The notes beneath the pieces are model-generated. The model saw only the letters and a list, made by a program, of their open reading frames with translations. It searched no databases and had not been told where the DNA came from. Of a stretch of 17,160 bases of DNA, positions 6,601 through 13,277 are shown one piece after another; position 1 is the first letter of the stretch, and the number at the start of each line of letters is the position of its first letter. The position numbers were made by a program, and so were the translations under genes. Source of the DNA: an uncultured Alistipes sp. (GTDB lineage: Bacteria > Bacteroidota > Bacteroidia > Bacteroidales > Rikenellaceae); the NCBI GenBank assembly GCA_900770635.1, contig CAAGLB010000084.1, positions 1 through 17,160 on the forward strand, in the 5' to 3' direction.

Positions 6601-7150
6601 GTGAGTATGGCTGAATGGTATAGCCCTTGTAGAGAAGGTTCTTCTCGTAGAGCTGCTTCAAGAGCCACCACAATGTCTCGATAAACTTGTTGTCGTAGGT
6701 GATATATGGATCATCCATATTTACCCAGTAACCCATCTTGCGAGTAAGGTCCTCCCAAAGGTCGGTAAACTCCATGACAGCCTCACGGCATGCCTTGTTG
6801 TAGTCCTCGATAGATATTGTCTTGCCGATATCCTCCTTTGTGATGCCCATCTTCTTCTCTACGCCAAGCTCCACAGGAAGGCCATGAGTATCCCAACCTG
6901 CCTTGCGGTGTACGAGATAGCCCTGCTGTGTCTTATAGCGGCAGAATACATCCTTGATGGTACGTGCCATAACGTGGTGGATACCTGGTGTACCATTTGC
7001 TGAGGGTGGTCCCTCGTAGAACACGAACGTTGGATGGCCCTCACGTGTTGTTATGCTCTTATGAAAGGTGTCCTCCTTAGTCCACTGTGCCAACACCTCG
7101 TCGGCAACACCACTAAGGTCAAGACCTTTATACTCAGTAAATTTCTTCAT
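3665..7150 (-). CDS. ileS: Isoleucyl-tRNA synthetase, type 2, with HIGH motif rearranged to GIHH
   Basis: This 1161-residue class I synthetase charges tRNA-Ile with isoleucine in the cytoplasm. The N-terminal Rossmann fold has PPSANGTPGIHHVMART, where the usual HxGH reads G56-I-H-H59. The editing (CP1) domain shows WTTTPWTLPSNTA and GTGIVHIAPTFGADD, so clearance of Val-tRNA-Ile looks intact. NKMSKRLGN gives KMSKR at residues 707-711. The anticodon-binding helical domain follows (ENLSNWYVRLNRKRFWG). The C-terminal part after about residue 900 is the long extension typical of type 2 (eukaryote-like) enzymes, without the C-terminal zinc-finger cysteines of type 1. Type 2 enzymes are generally tolerant of mupirocin. 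The start is the only sensible ATG and matches the family start (MKKFTEYKGLDL). The gene ends 27 bp before its terminator and lies 127 bp downstream of the YebC-family gene. Confidence 0.97.
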   Translation of the reverse strand: MKKFTEYKGLDLSGVADEVLAQWTKEDTFHKSITTREGHPTFVFYEGPPSANGTPGIHHVMARTIKDVFCRYKTQQGYLVHRKAGWDTHGLPVELGVEKKMGITKEDIGKTISIEDYNKACREAVMEFTDLWEDLTRKMGYWVNMDDPYITYDNKFIETLWWLLKQLYEKNLLYKGYTIQPYSPAAGTGLSTHELNQPGCYRDVKDTTCTAQFRILEPKKEMEGWGTPVFLAWTTTPWTLPSNTALCVGPKYDYVAVRSYNPYTSEKITAVVAEPLLYSIFNKKGEELALDSYKAGDKVIPFEVVGKWKGTDLEGMHYEQLLPWVKPVEADEQGNWKEAADKAFRVILGDYVTVEDGTGIVHIAPTFGADDAFVARQAGIPSLFMINKRGETRPMVDFTGKFYLREELDEKFNAECVDSAYNEYEGRFVKNAYDPQFTVDGRYDEKAATAAENLDIYISIKLKESNKVFKIEKHTHNYPHCWRTDKPVLYYPLDSWFIRTTALRERMMDLNKTIYWKPESTGTGRFGKWLENINDWNLSRSRFWGTPLPIWATEDRSELKCIGSVEELIAEIEKAVAAGVMSENPYKNFVVGDMSKENYSTDNIDLHRPYVDNIVLVSAKGEPMRREPDLIDVWFDSGAMPYAQVHYPFENKEGFDQIYPADFIAEGVDQTRGWFYTLHAIATMLFDSVAFKNIISNGLVLDKNGNKMSKRLGNAVDPFEVLKKYGADATRWYMISNSQPWDNLKFDVDGVDECRRKFFGTLYNTYSFFALYANIDGFTGAEKEIAVKDRPEIDRWILSELNTLIKDVTKYLEDYDPTPAARCIDQFVNENLSNWYVRLNRKRFWGGSMTDDKLAAYQTLYTCLETVVMLAAPIAPFITDRIFRDLNAVSGRHTEESVHLSTFPKADESLIDSELEQMMELAQRASSMVLALRRKVNIKVRQPLQKIIIPVLDKDMAKHIDAVRQLIMGEVNVKDIELITDTTGIITKRIKPNFKTLGAKCGKYMKQVAALVASFSQEQIAAVEANTETILKVEDTEFVTTAADFEITSEDMPGWLVASEGKLTVALDITITDELRREGVARELVNRIQNIRKESGFEVTDKIRVEIEATELTSPAIESFAEYIAQQTLAVEVKAVAAPQGEFVVDSDIDEAPLKIAVTKA

Positions 7151-7163
7151 TCTTCAAAAATTT

Positions 7164-7275
7164 AAAGTGAAAACTGAAAAAGTGACAACTGAAAAGTAAG
7201 GTGTGCTTTGCACAAGTTTTATTATGCGTTACCGTTACCCCACTTTTCACTTTTCTCCTTTCACCTTTCAGTTTG
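7164..7275. repeat. Inverted pair of purine-rich AAGTGAAA-type repeats between ileS and the YebC-family gene
   Basis: 7164-7199 repeats AAGTGAAAACTGAAA-like words (aaagtgaaaactgaaaaagt, then gacaactgaaaagtaa). 7241-7275 is the same kind of sequence on the other strand (cacttttcacttttctcctt, then tcacctttcagtttg). Between them is a small hairpin TGTGC-TTT-GCACA (7202-7214) followed by AGTTTTATT. The two arms could fold back on each other in the yebC-ileS transcript. Such A/G-rich repeat words are frequent between genes in Bacteroidales; the role is unknown. Confidence 0.45.
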
Positions 7276-7277
7276 TT

Positions 7278-8012
7278 TTACTCCTCTTCGTCCTCGTCAG
7301 ACTCAGCCATTGTAGTATATACGTTGGTCACGTCGTCGTCCTCCTCGAGGTGCTCGATAAGCTTGTTAACAGCCTCACGCTGCTCGGCAGTAAGCTCCTT
7401 GGTGTCGGTTGGGATACGTACTGACTCTCCAGATACAAGCTCGAAGCCCTTCTCCTCGATCCATGTCTGAATCTGGCCGAATGACTCGTATGATGCGTAA
7501 ACGGTTACCTCGCCCTCCTCAGCGTAGAACTCGTCAACACCAAAGTCGATCATCTCCAACTCCATCTCCTCGAGGTCGATGCCCTCAGTTGGCTTGAACT
7601 TAAATACGCACTTGTGCTCGAACATAAAGCCTACAGAGCCTGATGTGCCGAGTGCGCCACCATACTTATTGAAGTACATACGCACAGAAGCAACAGTACG
7701 GTTGGTGTTGTCGGTAGCTGTCTCAACCAAGATAGCGATACCGTGAGGGCCATATCCCTCGTAGATCATCTCCTTGTAGTCGGCAGCATCCTTGTCTGTT
7801 GCACGCTTGATTGCACGCTCAACATTCTCCTTAGGCATGTTCTCAGCCTTGGCGTTCTGGATAAGAAGACGTAGACGGAGGTTTGATGATGGATCTGGAC
7901 CTGAAGCCTTAACTGCCATCTCGATCTCCTTACCAATCTTTGTAAATACTCGCGCCATGTGTCCCCAGCGCTTCATCTTTCTCGCCTTGCGATACTCAAA
8001 TGCTCTTCCCAT
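7278..8012 (-). CDS. YebC/PmpR/TACO1-family protein
   Basis: This 244-residue protein matches the YebC family over its whole length. The N-terminal helical domain opens GRAFEYRKARKMKRWGHMAR and continues with VFTKIGKEI. The family signature NLRLRLLIQNAKAENMPKEN is present, then YEGYGPHGIAILVE and NRTVASVRMYFNKYGGALGT. Family members are described as DNA-binding regulators in some bacteria. More recently they have been linked to relief of ribosome stalling at proline-rich stretches, like mitochondrial TACO1. The C-terminus carries an unusually acidic tail (ESDEDEEE), common in this phylum. It lies 127 bp upstream of ileS on the same strand. That neighbour fits a role in translation, although the gap leaves co-transcription uncertain. 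Confidence 0.93.
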   Translation of the reverse strand: MGRAFEYRKARKMKRWGHMARVFTKIGKEIEMAVKASGPDPSSNLRLRLLIQNAKAENMPKENVERAIKRATDKDAADYKEMIYEGYGPHGIAILVETATDNTNRTVASVRMYFNKYGGALGTSGSVGFMFEHKCVFKFKPTEGIDLEEMELEMIDFGVDEFYAEEGEVTVYASYESFGQIQTWIEEKGFELVSGESVRIPTDTKELTAEQREAVNKLIEHLEEDDDVTNVYTTMAESDEDEEE

Positions 8013-8058
8013 AGTAGTATATTTTTATTGTTAATTTTGACATATATATACAATGGCG

Positions 8059-8066
8059 CAAATATA
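8059..8066 (-). promoter_or_regulatory. -7 box of the YebC-family gene
   Basis: On the minus strand TATATTTG matches TAnnTTTG exactly and lies 46 bp before the ATG. The region where the -33 should be reads GTTC rather than TTTG, so this is a one-box assignment. The 8013-8115 gap otherwise holds only AT-rich DNA. Confidence 0.4.
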
Positions 8067-8115
8067 GTAAAAATTATTAAAAAATAGAACTACTAACGAT
8101 GAAAAAGCTATTGCA

Positions 8116-10407
8116 TCAGTAAAAAAGTCCCTTCTTGCCTATGATGGCATATCCAAAGTTGAAGGTCAAGTATAGGTTGTTTTTCGACGAAAAGTCATAC
8201 TTTGTGAGCGACAGGCTTACTGGGCCGAGTGGTGTATGGTATATCAGCGAAAAGTCTGACATATAGTGCATTAGACTATCGTTATATCGCTCACGAAACA
8301 TGCCATAAACACTAAGTCGAGCATAGAGATTATTGACAATACGCACCGTAGGCATGACACCCATGCCAACATAATAGTTAGCTCGATAGGCTGGCATATA
8401 GACCATGCGTGAGTGGACGAGCGGAGCATACTGGGGCGAGGATAGCTCGGTGGCCACGGGTGAGTCAAACTGCGGATGGGTGGTATATACCCCCTCGAGA
8501 GCATAGCCCCACGAGAATGCCCCGTTGTGTGTAACATCGAAATACTGCTCCCACAAGACTTTGACACCACCCCACTGCCGTATTGTGTTAACATACTCAT
8601 CTATTTGACTGGCAGACAGATGTCCTCGTGAATCTCGCTTATCACGACCGTAGAGATATATCGCCGAGAGGTCGAGGCGTGAGCCAGATGTTGGGTATAG
8701 GGGCTTATTAAACGAGGCTCGCTCGAATGAAACCTCACTGCCCACAAACGAGAAGTGGGTGTACTCTCTTTTCTCGTACTCGCCCATATTGTAGCTATAT
8801 GTATTGCGTCCCGTATGCATAGTAACATCGGCGACACTTTTGCGTGATAGCGCAGAGCCAAATGAGAGGGTGACAAAGTTCTCCATGGCACGCATCTGCT
8901 CGGCATTGTCTACGGGTGTTATGTTACCAAAGTTTCCCTTCAACGTGTTGTTAATGTTGAAGTTATAGCCGTAGTATAAGTATATCGGTTTGCGAGTGGT
9001 AAATATCGTGCGGCCCATCACACGAGCCAATGTGTAGACAGGTCCAAGCAGGGCATCGACATCGAACGACTGAACTACCCTACCGAGCAGCTGATAGCGC
9101 AAACCAATGTATGCCTGGTTGAAGGCTGTCGACGATATGTTTCCACCAATGAGTATATCGAGGTTAGGCTTTGTTTGTAGGCGCAGTGCCACGTCGTAAC
9201 GATTGGTTGAGGGATTGTGGACGATGCTCGGAAACTCACTCGTTAGGGGCATGTTGGCCAACATGGTGAGATAGTTCTTGCTCATCTGCTTAGCTGTCAG
9301 CGGCAGCGTGTCGTGCTGGTTGTGGTCTGTGTGCATCATCTGCTCGGCCATCTCGAACTGACGGGGATTAAGGCCCTCGATTGCTATCGTGCCCATCTTC
9401 GCATCGGGCCACTCGGAGCGGAAGCGTTGGCGACGCTCCTTAAACTCCTCGGCGGTCATACGTCGGGTGACAAGCGCCCTAATCTTGGGCATCGCCGCTA
9501 TGGCATCGTTGTAACCCGCCGCCATGATCTCTTTGGCACGACTGAAGTCGAGCACTGAGGCGTCGACACCACGTTGGATAAATACCGACCTATCGGCTGG
9601 CAGGTTGAAGTCTGTGGGCTTGGTAATCAACGCCATAGCTTGCTCTATGACCGACGAGTTGAGGGTTATCTTCTCAGCGGTATTCACACAACTCGATCCT
9701 ATGATTATGTCGGGGTTATAACGATTGTCCAAAGCCCGCCAAGGGAAGTTGTCGTAGCAACCTCCGTCGCACATGACAACCGAGTCAATCTCGACAGGCG
9801 AGAATGCTACGGGAAGCGCCATCGAGGCACGTATGGCAAGAGCTAAGTTGCCACTATGAAGCTCTACGGCGCAGTGTTTATCAATGTCGGTGGCTACACA
9901 GAAGAATGGTATCATCAGCTGACTGAAATTGTTGCGGGCAGCAGCCGAGGGCTGGGTAAAAAAGTTGCATAGGGCGAGGTCTATCTCGGAGCTGCGCATC
10001 ATCGAGCCTGGGAGTATGAGGCGGGGACTAACGATGTTGTTACGGTGCGACGTTGTGGCCACAGGCAAACTTATGATGCTATTTATCTTATCACGCTCGA
10101 TGAAGAAGTAGTTGTATTTGTGGTCGATACCTCCGCTCACCCATCGCTCCATGTCGCCCGAGAGAGCCACCTCCTCCATCTCCTCGACAGCATATCCCGA
10201 GGCATACATACCCCCAATTATCGAGCCCATCGAGGTGCCAGCGATATAGTCGATAGGTATGCCATTTTCTTCTAAGGCACGCAGCACACCAATGTGATAG
10301 AGCCCCTTAGCACCTCCGCCACTCATCACCACACCGACGCTTTGTGCAGCACTACTTATTGGAATAAGTAGCATAAAGAGAATTATTGCGTTGCAAATTC
10401 TTGTCAT
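8116..10407 (-). CDS. Patatin-like phospholipase fused to an Omp85/BamA-type outer-membrane barrel
   Basis: This is a 763-residue secreted protein. MTRICNAIILFMLLIPISSA is a type I signal peptide with likely cleavage after SSA-A or AAQ. The patatin domain follows: oxyanion-hole GGGAKG (residues 30-35), nucleophile S59 in GTSMGS, and catalytic D214 in CDGGCYDNF (DGG), giving a complete Ser-Asp dyad for lipid acyl hydrolysis. A linker of about residues 330-420 resembles a POTRA-like region. The C-terminal 350 residues have alternating aromatic/polar beta-strands and end in an aromatic (GKKGLFY), as in outer-membrane barrels. A longer frame from 10464 exists, but its first 19 residues overlay the pheS promoter, precede the signal peptide and lack a sensible start context. 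It is divergent from pheS and shares the short intergenic region. The substrate is unknown; PlpD-type relatives act on phospholipids. Confidence 0.9.
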   Translation of the reverse strand: MTRICNAIILFMLLIPISSAAQSVGVVMSGGGAKGLYHIGVLRALEENGIPIDYIAGTSMGSIIGGMYASGYAVEEMEEVALSGDMERWVSGGIDHKYNYFFIERDKINSIISLPVATTSHRNNIVSPRLILPGSMMRSSEIDLALCNFFTQPSAAARNNFSQLMIPFFCVATDIDKHCAVELHSGNLALAIRASMALPVAFSPVEIDSVVMCDGGCYDNFPWRALDNRYNPDIIIGSSCVNTAEKITLNSSVIEQAMALITKPTDFNLPADRSVFIQRGVDASVLDFSRAKEIMAAGYNDAIAAMPKIRALVTRRMTAEEFKERRQRFRSEWPDAKMGTIAIEGLNPRQFEMAEQMMHTDHNQHDTLPLTAKQMSKNYLTMLANMPLTSEFPSIVHNPSTNRYDVALRLQTKPNLDILIGGNISSTAFNQAYIGLRYQLLGRVVQSFDVDALLGPVYTLARVMGRTIFTTRKPIYLYYGYNFNINNTLKGNFGNITPVDNAEQMRAMENFVTLSFGSALSRKSVADVTMHTGRNTYSYNMGEYEKREYTHFSFVGSEVSFERASFNKPLYPTSGSRLDLSAIYLYGRDKRDSRGHLSASQIDEYVNTIRQWGGVKVLWEQYFDVTHNGAFSWGYALEGVYTTHPQFDSPVATELSSPQYAPLVHSRMVYMPAYRANYYVGMGVMPTVRIVNNLYARLSVYGMFRERYNDSLMHYMSDFSLIYHTPLGPVSLSLTKYDFSSKNNLYLTFNFGYAIIGKKGLFY

Positions 10408-10430
10408 TTGAGAAAATATTAGTAACTTTG
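10401..10430 (+). promoter_or_regulatory. Promoter of the pheS-mnmG cluster
   Basis: TTG at 10401-10403, then 19 bp, then TAACTTTG at 10423-10430 match the Bacteroidota -33/-7 pattern. Transcription would begin about 10437, giving a leader of some 57 nt before the pheS ATG. The -33 element overlaps the start codon of the divergent patatin gene (10405-10407), so transcripts in the two directions probably compete. Confidence 0.7.
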
Positions 10431-10493
10431 TACGTTTTATGTAATAAAGCGTAGCATACAACAATAACGCAAGAAATACAATACACGATACTT

Positions 10494-11519
10494 ATGATTA
10501 ACAAAATCGAACAACTTTTGGCCGAAATCGAGGCTTTTGCACCAAAGACAGCAGCCGACGTTGAGGCATTCCGCATCAAGATTCTTGGTAAGAAGGGTGA
10601 GCTTGGAGCTCTCATGGAGGAATTTAAGAGTGTAGCTCCCGAGCAGAAGCGTGAGCTCGGTCAGAAGCTTAACCACCTAAAAAATGTGGCAACCGAGCGT
10701 ATCAACACCCTCAAAGAGGAGATTAGCAACGCTCAGGCTATGAACGCCGCACGCATCGACGATATGACACGCCCTGGCACTCAGGAGCAGGTTGGTTCGC
10801 GCCACCCTATCTCGATTGTTAAGAACGAGATTGTTGGAATCTTCTCACGCCTCGGCTACACTGTTGCCGATGGTCCAGAGATCGAGGACGACTGGCATGT
10901 ATTCTCGGCACTCAACTTCCCACCCGAGCACCCAGCACGTGACATGCAGGACACGTTCTTCATCGAGAAGAATCCAGATGTAGTGCTCCGCACCCACACC
11001 TCATCAATTCAGGTGCGCACTATGGAGCGTCAGAAGCCACCTATCCGTGTTATCTGCCCAGGCCGTGTGTTCCGCAACGAGGCTATCTCGTATCGTGCAC
11101 ACTGCATCTTCCACCAGATCGAGGGCTTGTACATCGACCGCAATGTGTCGTTTGCCGACATGAAGCAGTCGTTGTTGTACTTCGCCAAGGAGCTCTTTGG
11201 CGAGCAGGCACAGATTCGTATGCGTCCATCATACTTCCCATTTACCGAGCCATCAGCCGAGGTTGACGTGTCGTGCTCAATCTGCGGCGGCAAGGGCTGT
11301 GGCGTATGTAAGGGCACTGGCTGGTTGGAGATTATGGGTTGCGGCATGGTTGATCCTAATGTATTGGAGGCCAACAACATCGATCCTAAGGAGTTCTCTG
11401 GCTTTGCCTTTGGTATGGGTATTGAGCGTATCGCAATGCTCAAGTATGGCGTGGGCGACCTCCGTCTATACTTCGAGAATGACGTGCGCTTCCTCAATCA
11501 GTTTGAGAGCGCCTTGTAA
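10494..11519 (+). CDS. pheS: Phenylalanyl-tRNA synthetase alpha subunit
   Basis: This 341-residue alpha subunit of the alpha2-beta2 enzyme charges tRNA-Phe. The N-terminal coiled coil (residues 1-85) binds tRNA. The class II catalytic core has motif 2 (GRVFRNEAISYRAHCIFHQIEGL, near 190-212) and motif 3 (GFAFGMGIERIAMLKYGVGD). FTEPSAEVDV lines the active site. Relative to E. coli there is an insert with two C-x2-C pairs, CSIC (261-264) and CGVC (269-272), just before the GTGWLEIMGCGMV segment. This looks like a zinc knuckle and is, from memory, common in Bacteroidota PheS. The partner pheT is not adjacent, so the subunits are encoded apart. The start ATG is preceded by a promoter at 10401-10430 and no strong Shine-Dalgarno site. 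It opens the rightward cluster. Confidence 0.97.
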   Translation: MINKIEQLLAEIEAFAPKTAADVEAFRIKILGKKGELGALMEEFKSVAPEQKRELGQKLNHLKNVATERINTLKEEISNAQAMNAARIDDMTRPGTQEQVGSRHPISIVKNEIVGIFSRLGYTVADGPEIEDDWHVFSALNFPPEHPARDMQDTFFIEKNPDVVLRTHTSSIQVRTMERQKPPIRVICPGRVFRNEAISYRAHCIFHQIEGLYIDRNVSFADMKQSLLYFAKELFGEQAQIRMRPSYFPFTEPSAEVDVSCSICGGKGCGVCKGTGWLEIMGCGMVDPNVLEANNIDPKEFSGFAFGMGIERIAMLKYGVGDLRLYFENDVRFLNQFESAL

Positions 11520-11531
11520 TAATCATACGGC

Positions 11532-13271
11532 GTGAGTAGACTCATTTATACTCTTTTTGCACTAATATTGGTGGTTGTGTCGACAGCATTTACGGCTGTC
11601 GACCACCCCACTATTCCCGTTAATGACATAGGCGAGAGGTGGAGTGCAGATAGCTTGTCGCTATCGCACCGTAATGCCGAGGCGGTGAAGGCTCTTGCCA
11701 TCAACCGTGACACGCTGCGTGCCGAGAGTCTGTGGCGTGACATCATAATGCAGAATAGCGGCTATGCCCCAGCACTCTACAACCTCAGTCGCATTAAGCA
11801 TATCGATGGCGCCGAGGCCATAGAGTTTGCTGCACGAGCATACCATGCCGACACGACAAATAAGTGGTATTGCGACAACTACGCCTCGCTTCTATTCAAC
11901 AGCCACGACTTCGATCGTGCGCTGCCCATGTTTCAGAGGCTGCTGGCGCTGGACAAGCATCAGCCCTCGACATACTACTTCCTTGCCTACATATACACCA
12001 TTAAGCGACAGCCGCACGTGGCTATCGCCACGCTCGACTCTGCCGAGGTGCGCATAGGCCGCAACGATGTTCTTGCTCGATTTAAGCAGCAGCTGCTGGT
12101 AGACACAGGGCAGTATGATCGAGCTATTGAGACAGGTAAGCGCCTGGTGGCCGATAGCCCATACGATATTGACGCCCGCATGGAGTTGGCAAACACCTAC
12201 GACCTTGTTGAGCAGGATTCGTTGGCACGAGTTACGTATGAGGAGGCCTACCAGCTCGACACAACACGCATAGCCTCGATAGTTGAGCTTCTCGACTACC
12301 ACATGCGTCAAAACAATGTGAGCGAGCGTTTTAGGTTCGAGGAGAAGATTTTTAACCATAGCGACATATCGCTCGACATCAAGCTGGATCGACTTAAGGA
12401 TATTATTTCCGACACTGAGTTCTATCGTGACAACTTCTTCAGGGTAGGTGGACTCATAACAACAATGGCAAAGAACTACCCTACCGAGCGCAAGGTGATG
12501 CACATATATGCTACGCACCTATGCAATGCCGAGATGTATGAGGAGGCACTTGATTTTCTGCGCCAACATATCGACGACTGTAGTGCTACGGTTGAGGACT
12601 ACGAGTTTATGGTTGCTTTGGATATTACGCTTGAACGCTACGACCTACTCAAAGATGACTTAAAGCATGGCGTCGAGCTATTTAAAACAAGCACCTACAT
12701 GTGGAGCATGTATTCGGCGCTCGAACAGATGGAGGGCAATACTAATGCGGCAATAGCCATCCTACGCAAGGCGTTGAAGTATGCCCAGACGACTGAAGAT
12801 AGAAGCCTCTATTTGGGCCGCTTGGGCGATTACTATCATGAGCTTGGCAAAGATAGCAAGGCCTTTAAACTCTATGAACAGGCTCTCGACAACAACCCCC
12901 AAAATGCCGAGGTGCTCAACAACTATGCCTACTTCCTCAGCCTACGTGATAAGGATTTGTATAAGGCTTTGGCAATGTCGCAGCTTGCCATAACCATCGA
13001 GGAGAATAACTACAACTATATCGACACCTATGCTTGGGTGTTGCACCGTTTAGGCCGCAACGAGGAGGCTAAGAAGTATATGCGTCAGGCCCTGACACTA
13101 TCGGGCCAGCGTGAGGCGTCGTTGCTTGCACACTATGGCGACATACTATGGGCGTTGGGCGAGAAGTTCATGGCCGACACCTACTGGCAGAAGGCTGTGG
13201 AAAATGGCTACGATGCCGAGCTGATGGTGAAGCATATCGCCGAGTTGATGATAGAAGATATAGACCTATAA
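11532..13271 (+). CDS. Exported tetratricopeptide-repeat protein
   Basis: This 579-residue protein starts at GTG 11532, 12 bp after the pheS stop. MSRLIYTLFALILVVVSTAF is a signal peptide or N-terminal anchor, so the rest is periplasmic. From about residue 75 to the end it is helical with repeated TPR signatures: APALYNLSRI; WYCDNYASLLFNSHDFDRAL; STYYFLAYIYTIKRQPHVAI; DARMELANTYDLVEQDSLAR; SLYLGRLGDYYHELGKDSKA; AEVLNNYAYFLSLRDKDLYK; LLAHYGDILWALGEKFMADT. TPR arrays act as protein-binding scaffolds; no enzyme motif is visible. Its coupling (6 bp) to the EnvC-like gene suggests an envelope or cell-wall role. From memory, comparable TPR-EnvC pairs occur in many Bacteroidota, sometimes with dut and a DUF4292 gene between or before them, which are absent here. 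Confidence 0.85.
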   Translation: MSRLIYTLFALILVVVSTAFTAVDHPTIPVNDIGERWSADSLSLSHRNAEAVKALAINRDTLRAESLWRDIIMQNSGYAPALYNLSRIKHIDGAEAIEFAARAYHADTTNKWYCDNYASLLFNSHDFDRALPMFQRLLALDKHQPSTYYFLAYIYTIKRQPHVAIATLDSAEVRIGRNDVLARFKQQLLVDTGQYDRAIETGKRLVADSPYDIDARMELANTYDLVEQDSLARVTYEEAYQLDTTRIASIVELLDYHMRQNNVSERFRFEEKIFNHSDISLDIKLDRLKDIISDTEFYRDNFFRVGGLITTMAKNYPTERKVMHIYATHLCNAEMYEEALDFLRQHIDDCSATVEDYEFMVALDITLERYDLLKDDLKHGVELFKTSTYMWSMYSALEQMEGNTNAAIAILRKALKYAQTTEDRSLYLGRLGDYYHELGKDSKAFKLYEQALDNNPQNAEVLNNYAYFLSLRDKDLYKALAMSQLAITIEENNYNYIDTYAWVLHRLGRNEEAKKYMRQALTLSGQREASLLAHYGDILWALGEKFMADTYWQKAVENGYDAELMVKHIAELMIEDIDL

Positions 13272-13277
13272 GTTGCT

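Noticed and set aside
8116..10464. Longer reading of the patatin gene starting at 10464
   Set aside because: The extra 19 residues precede a clear signal peptide and overlie the pheS promoter; the internal ATG at 10407 gives a normal secretory N-terminus.
12781..12993. Short alternative frames within the TPR, EnvC-like and ileS genes on either strand
   Set aside because: They are fully contained in conserved coding regions and have skewed composition expected of shadows.
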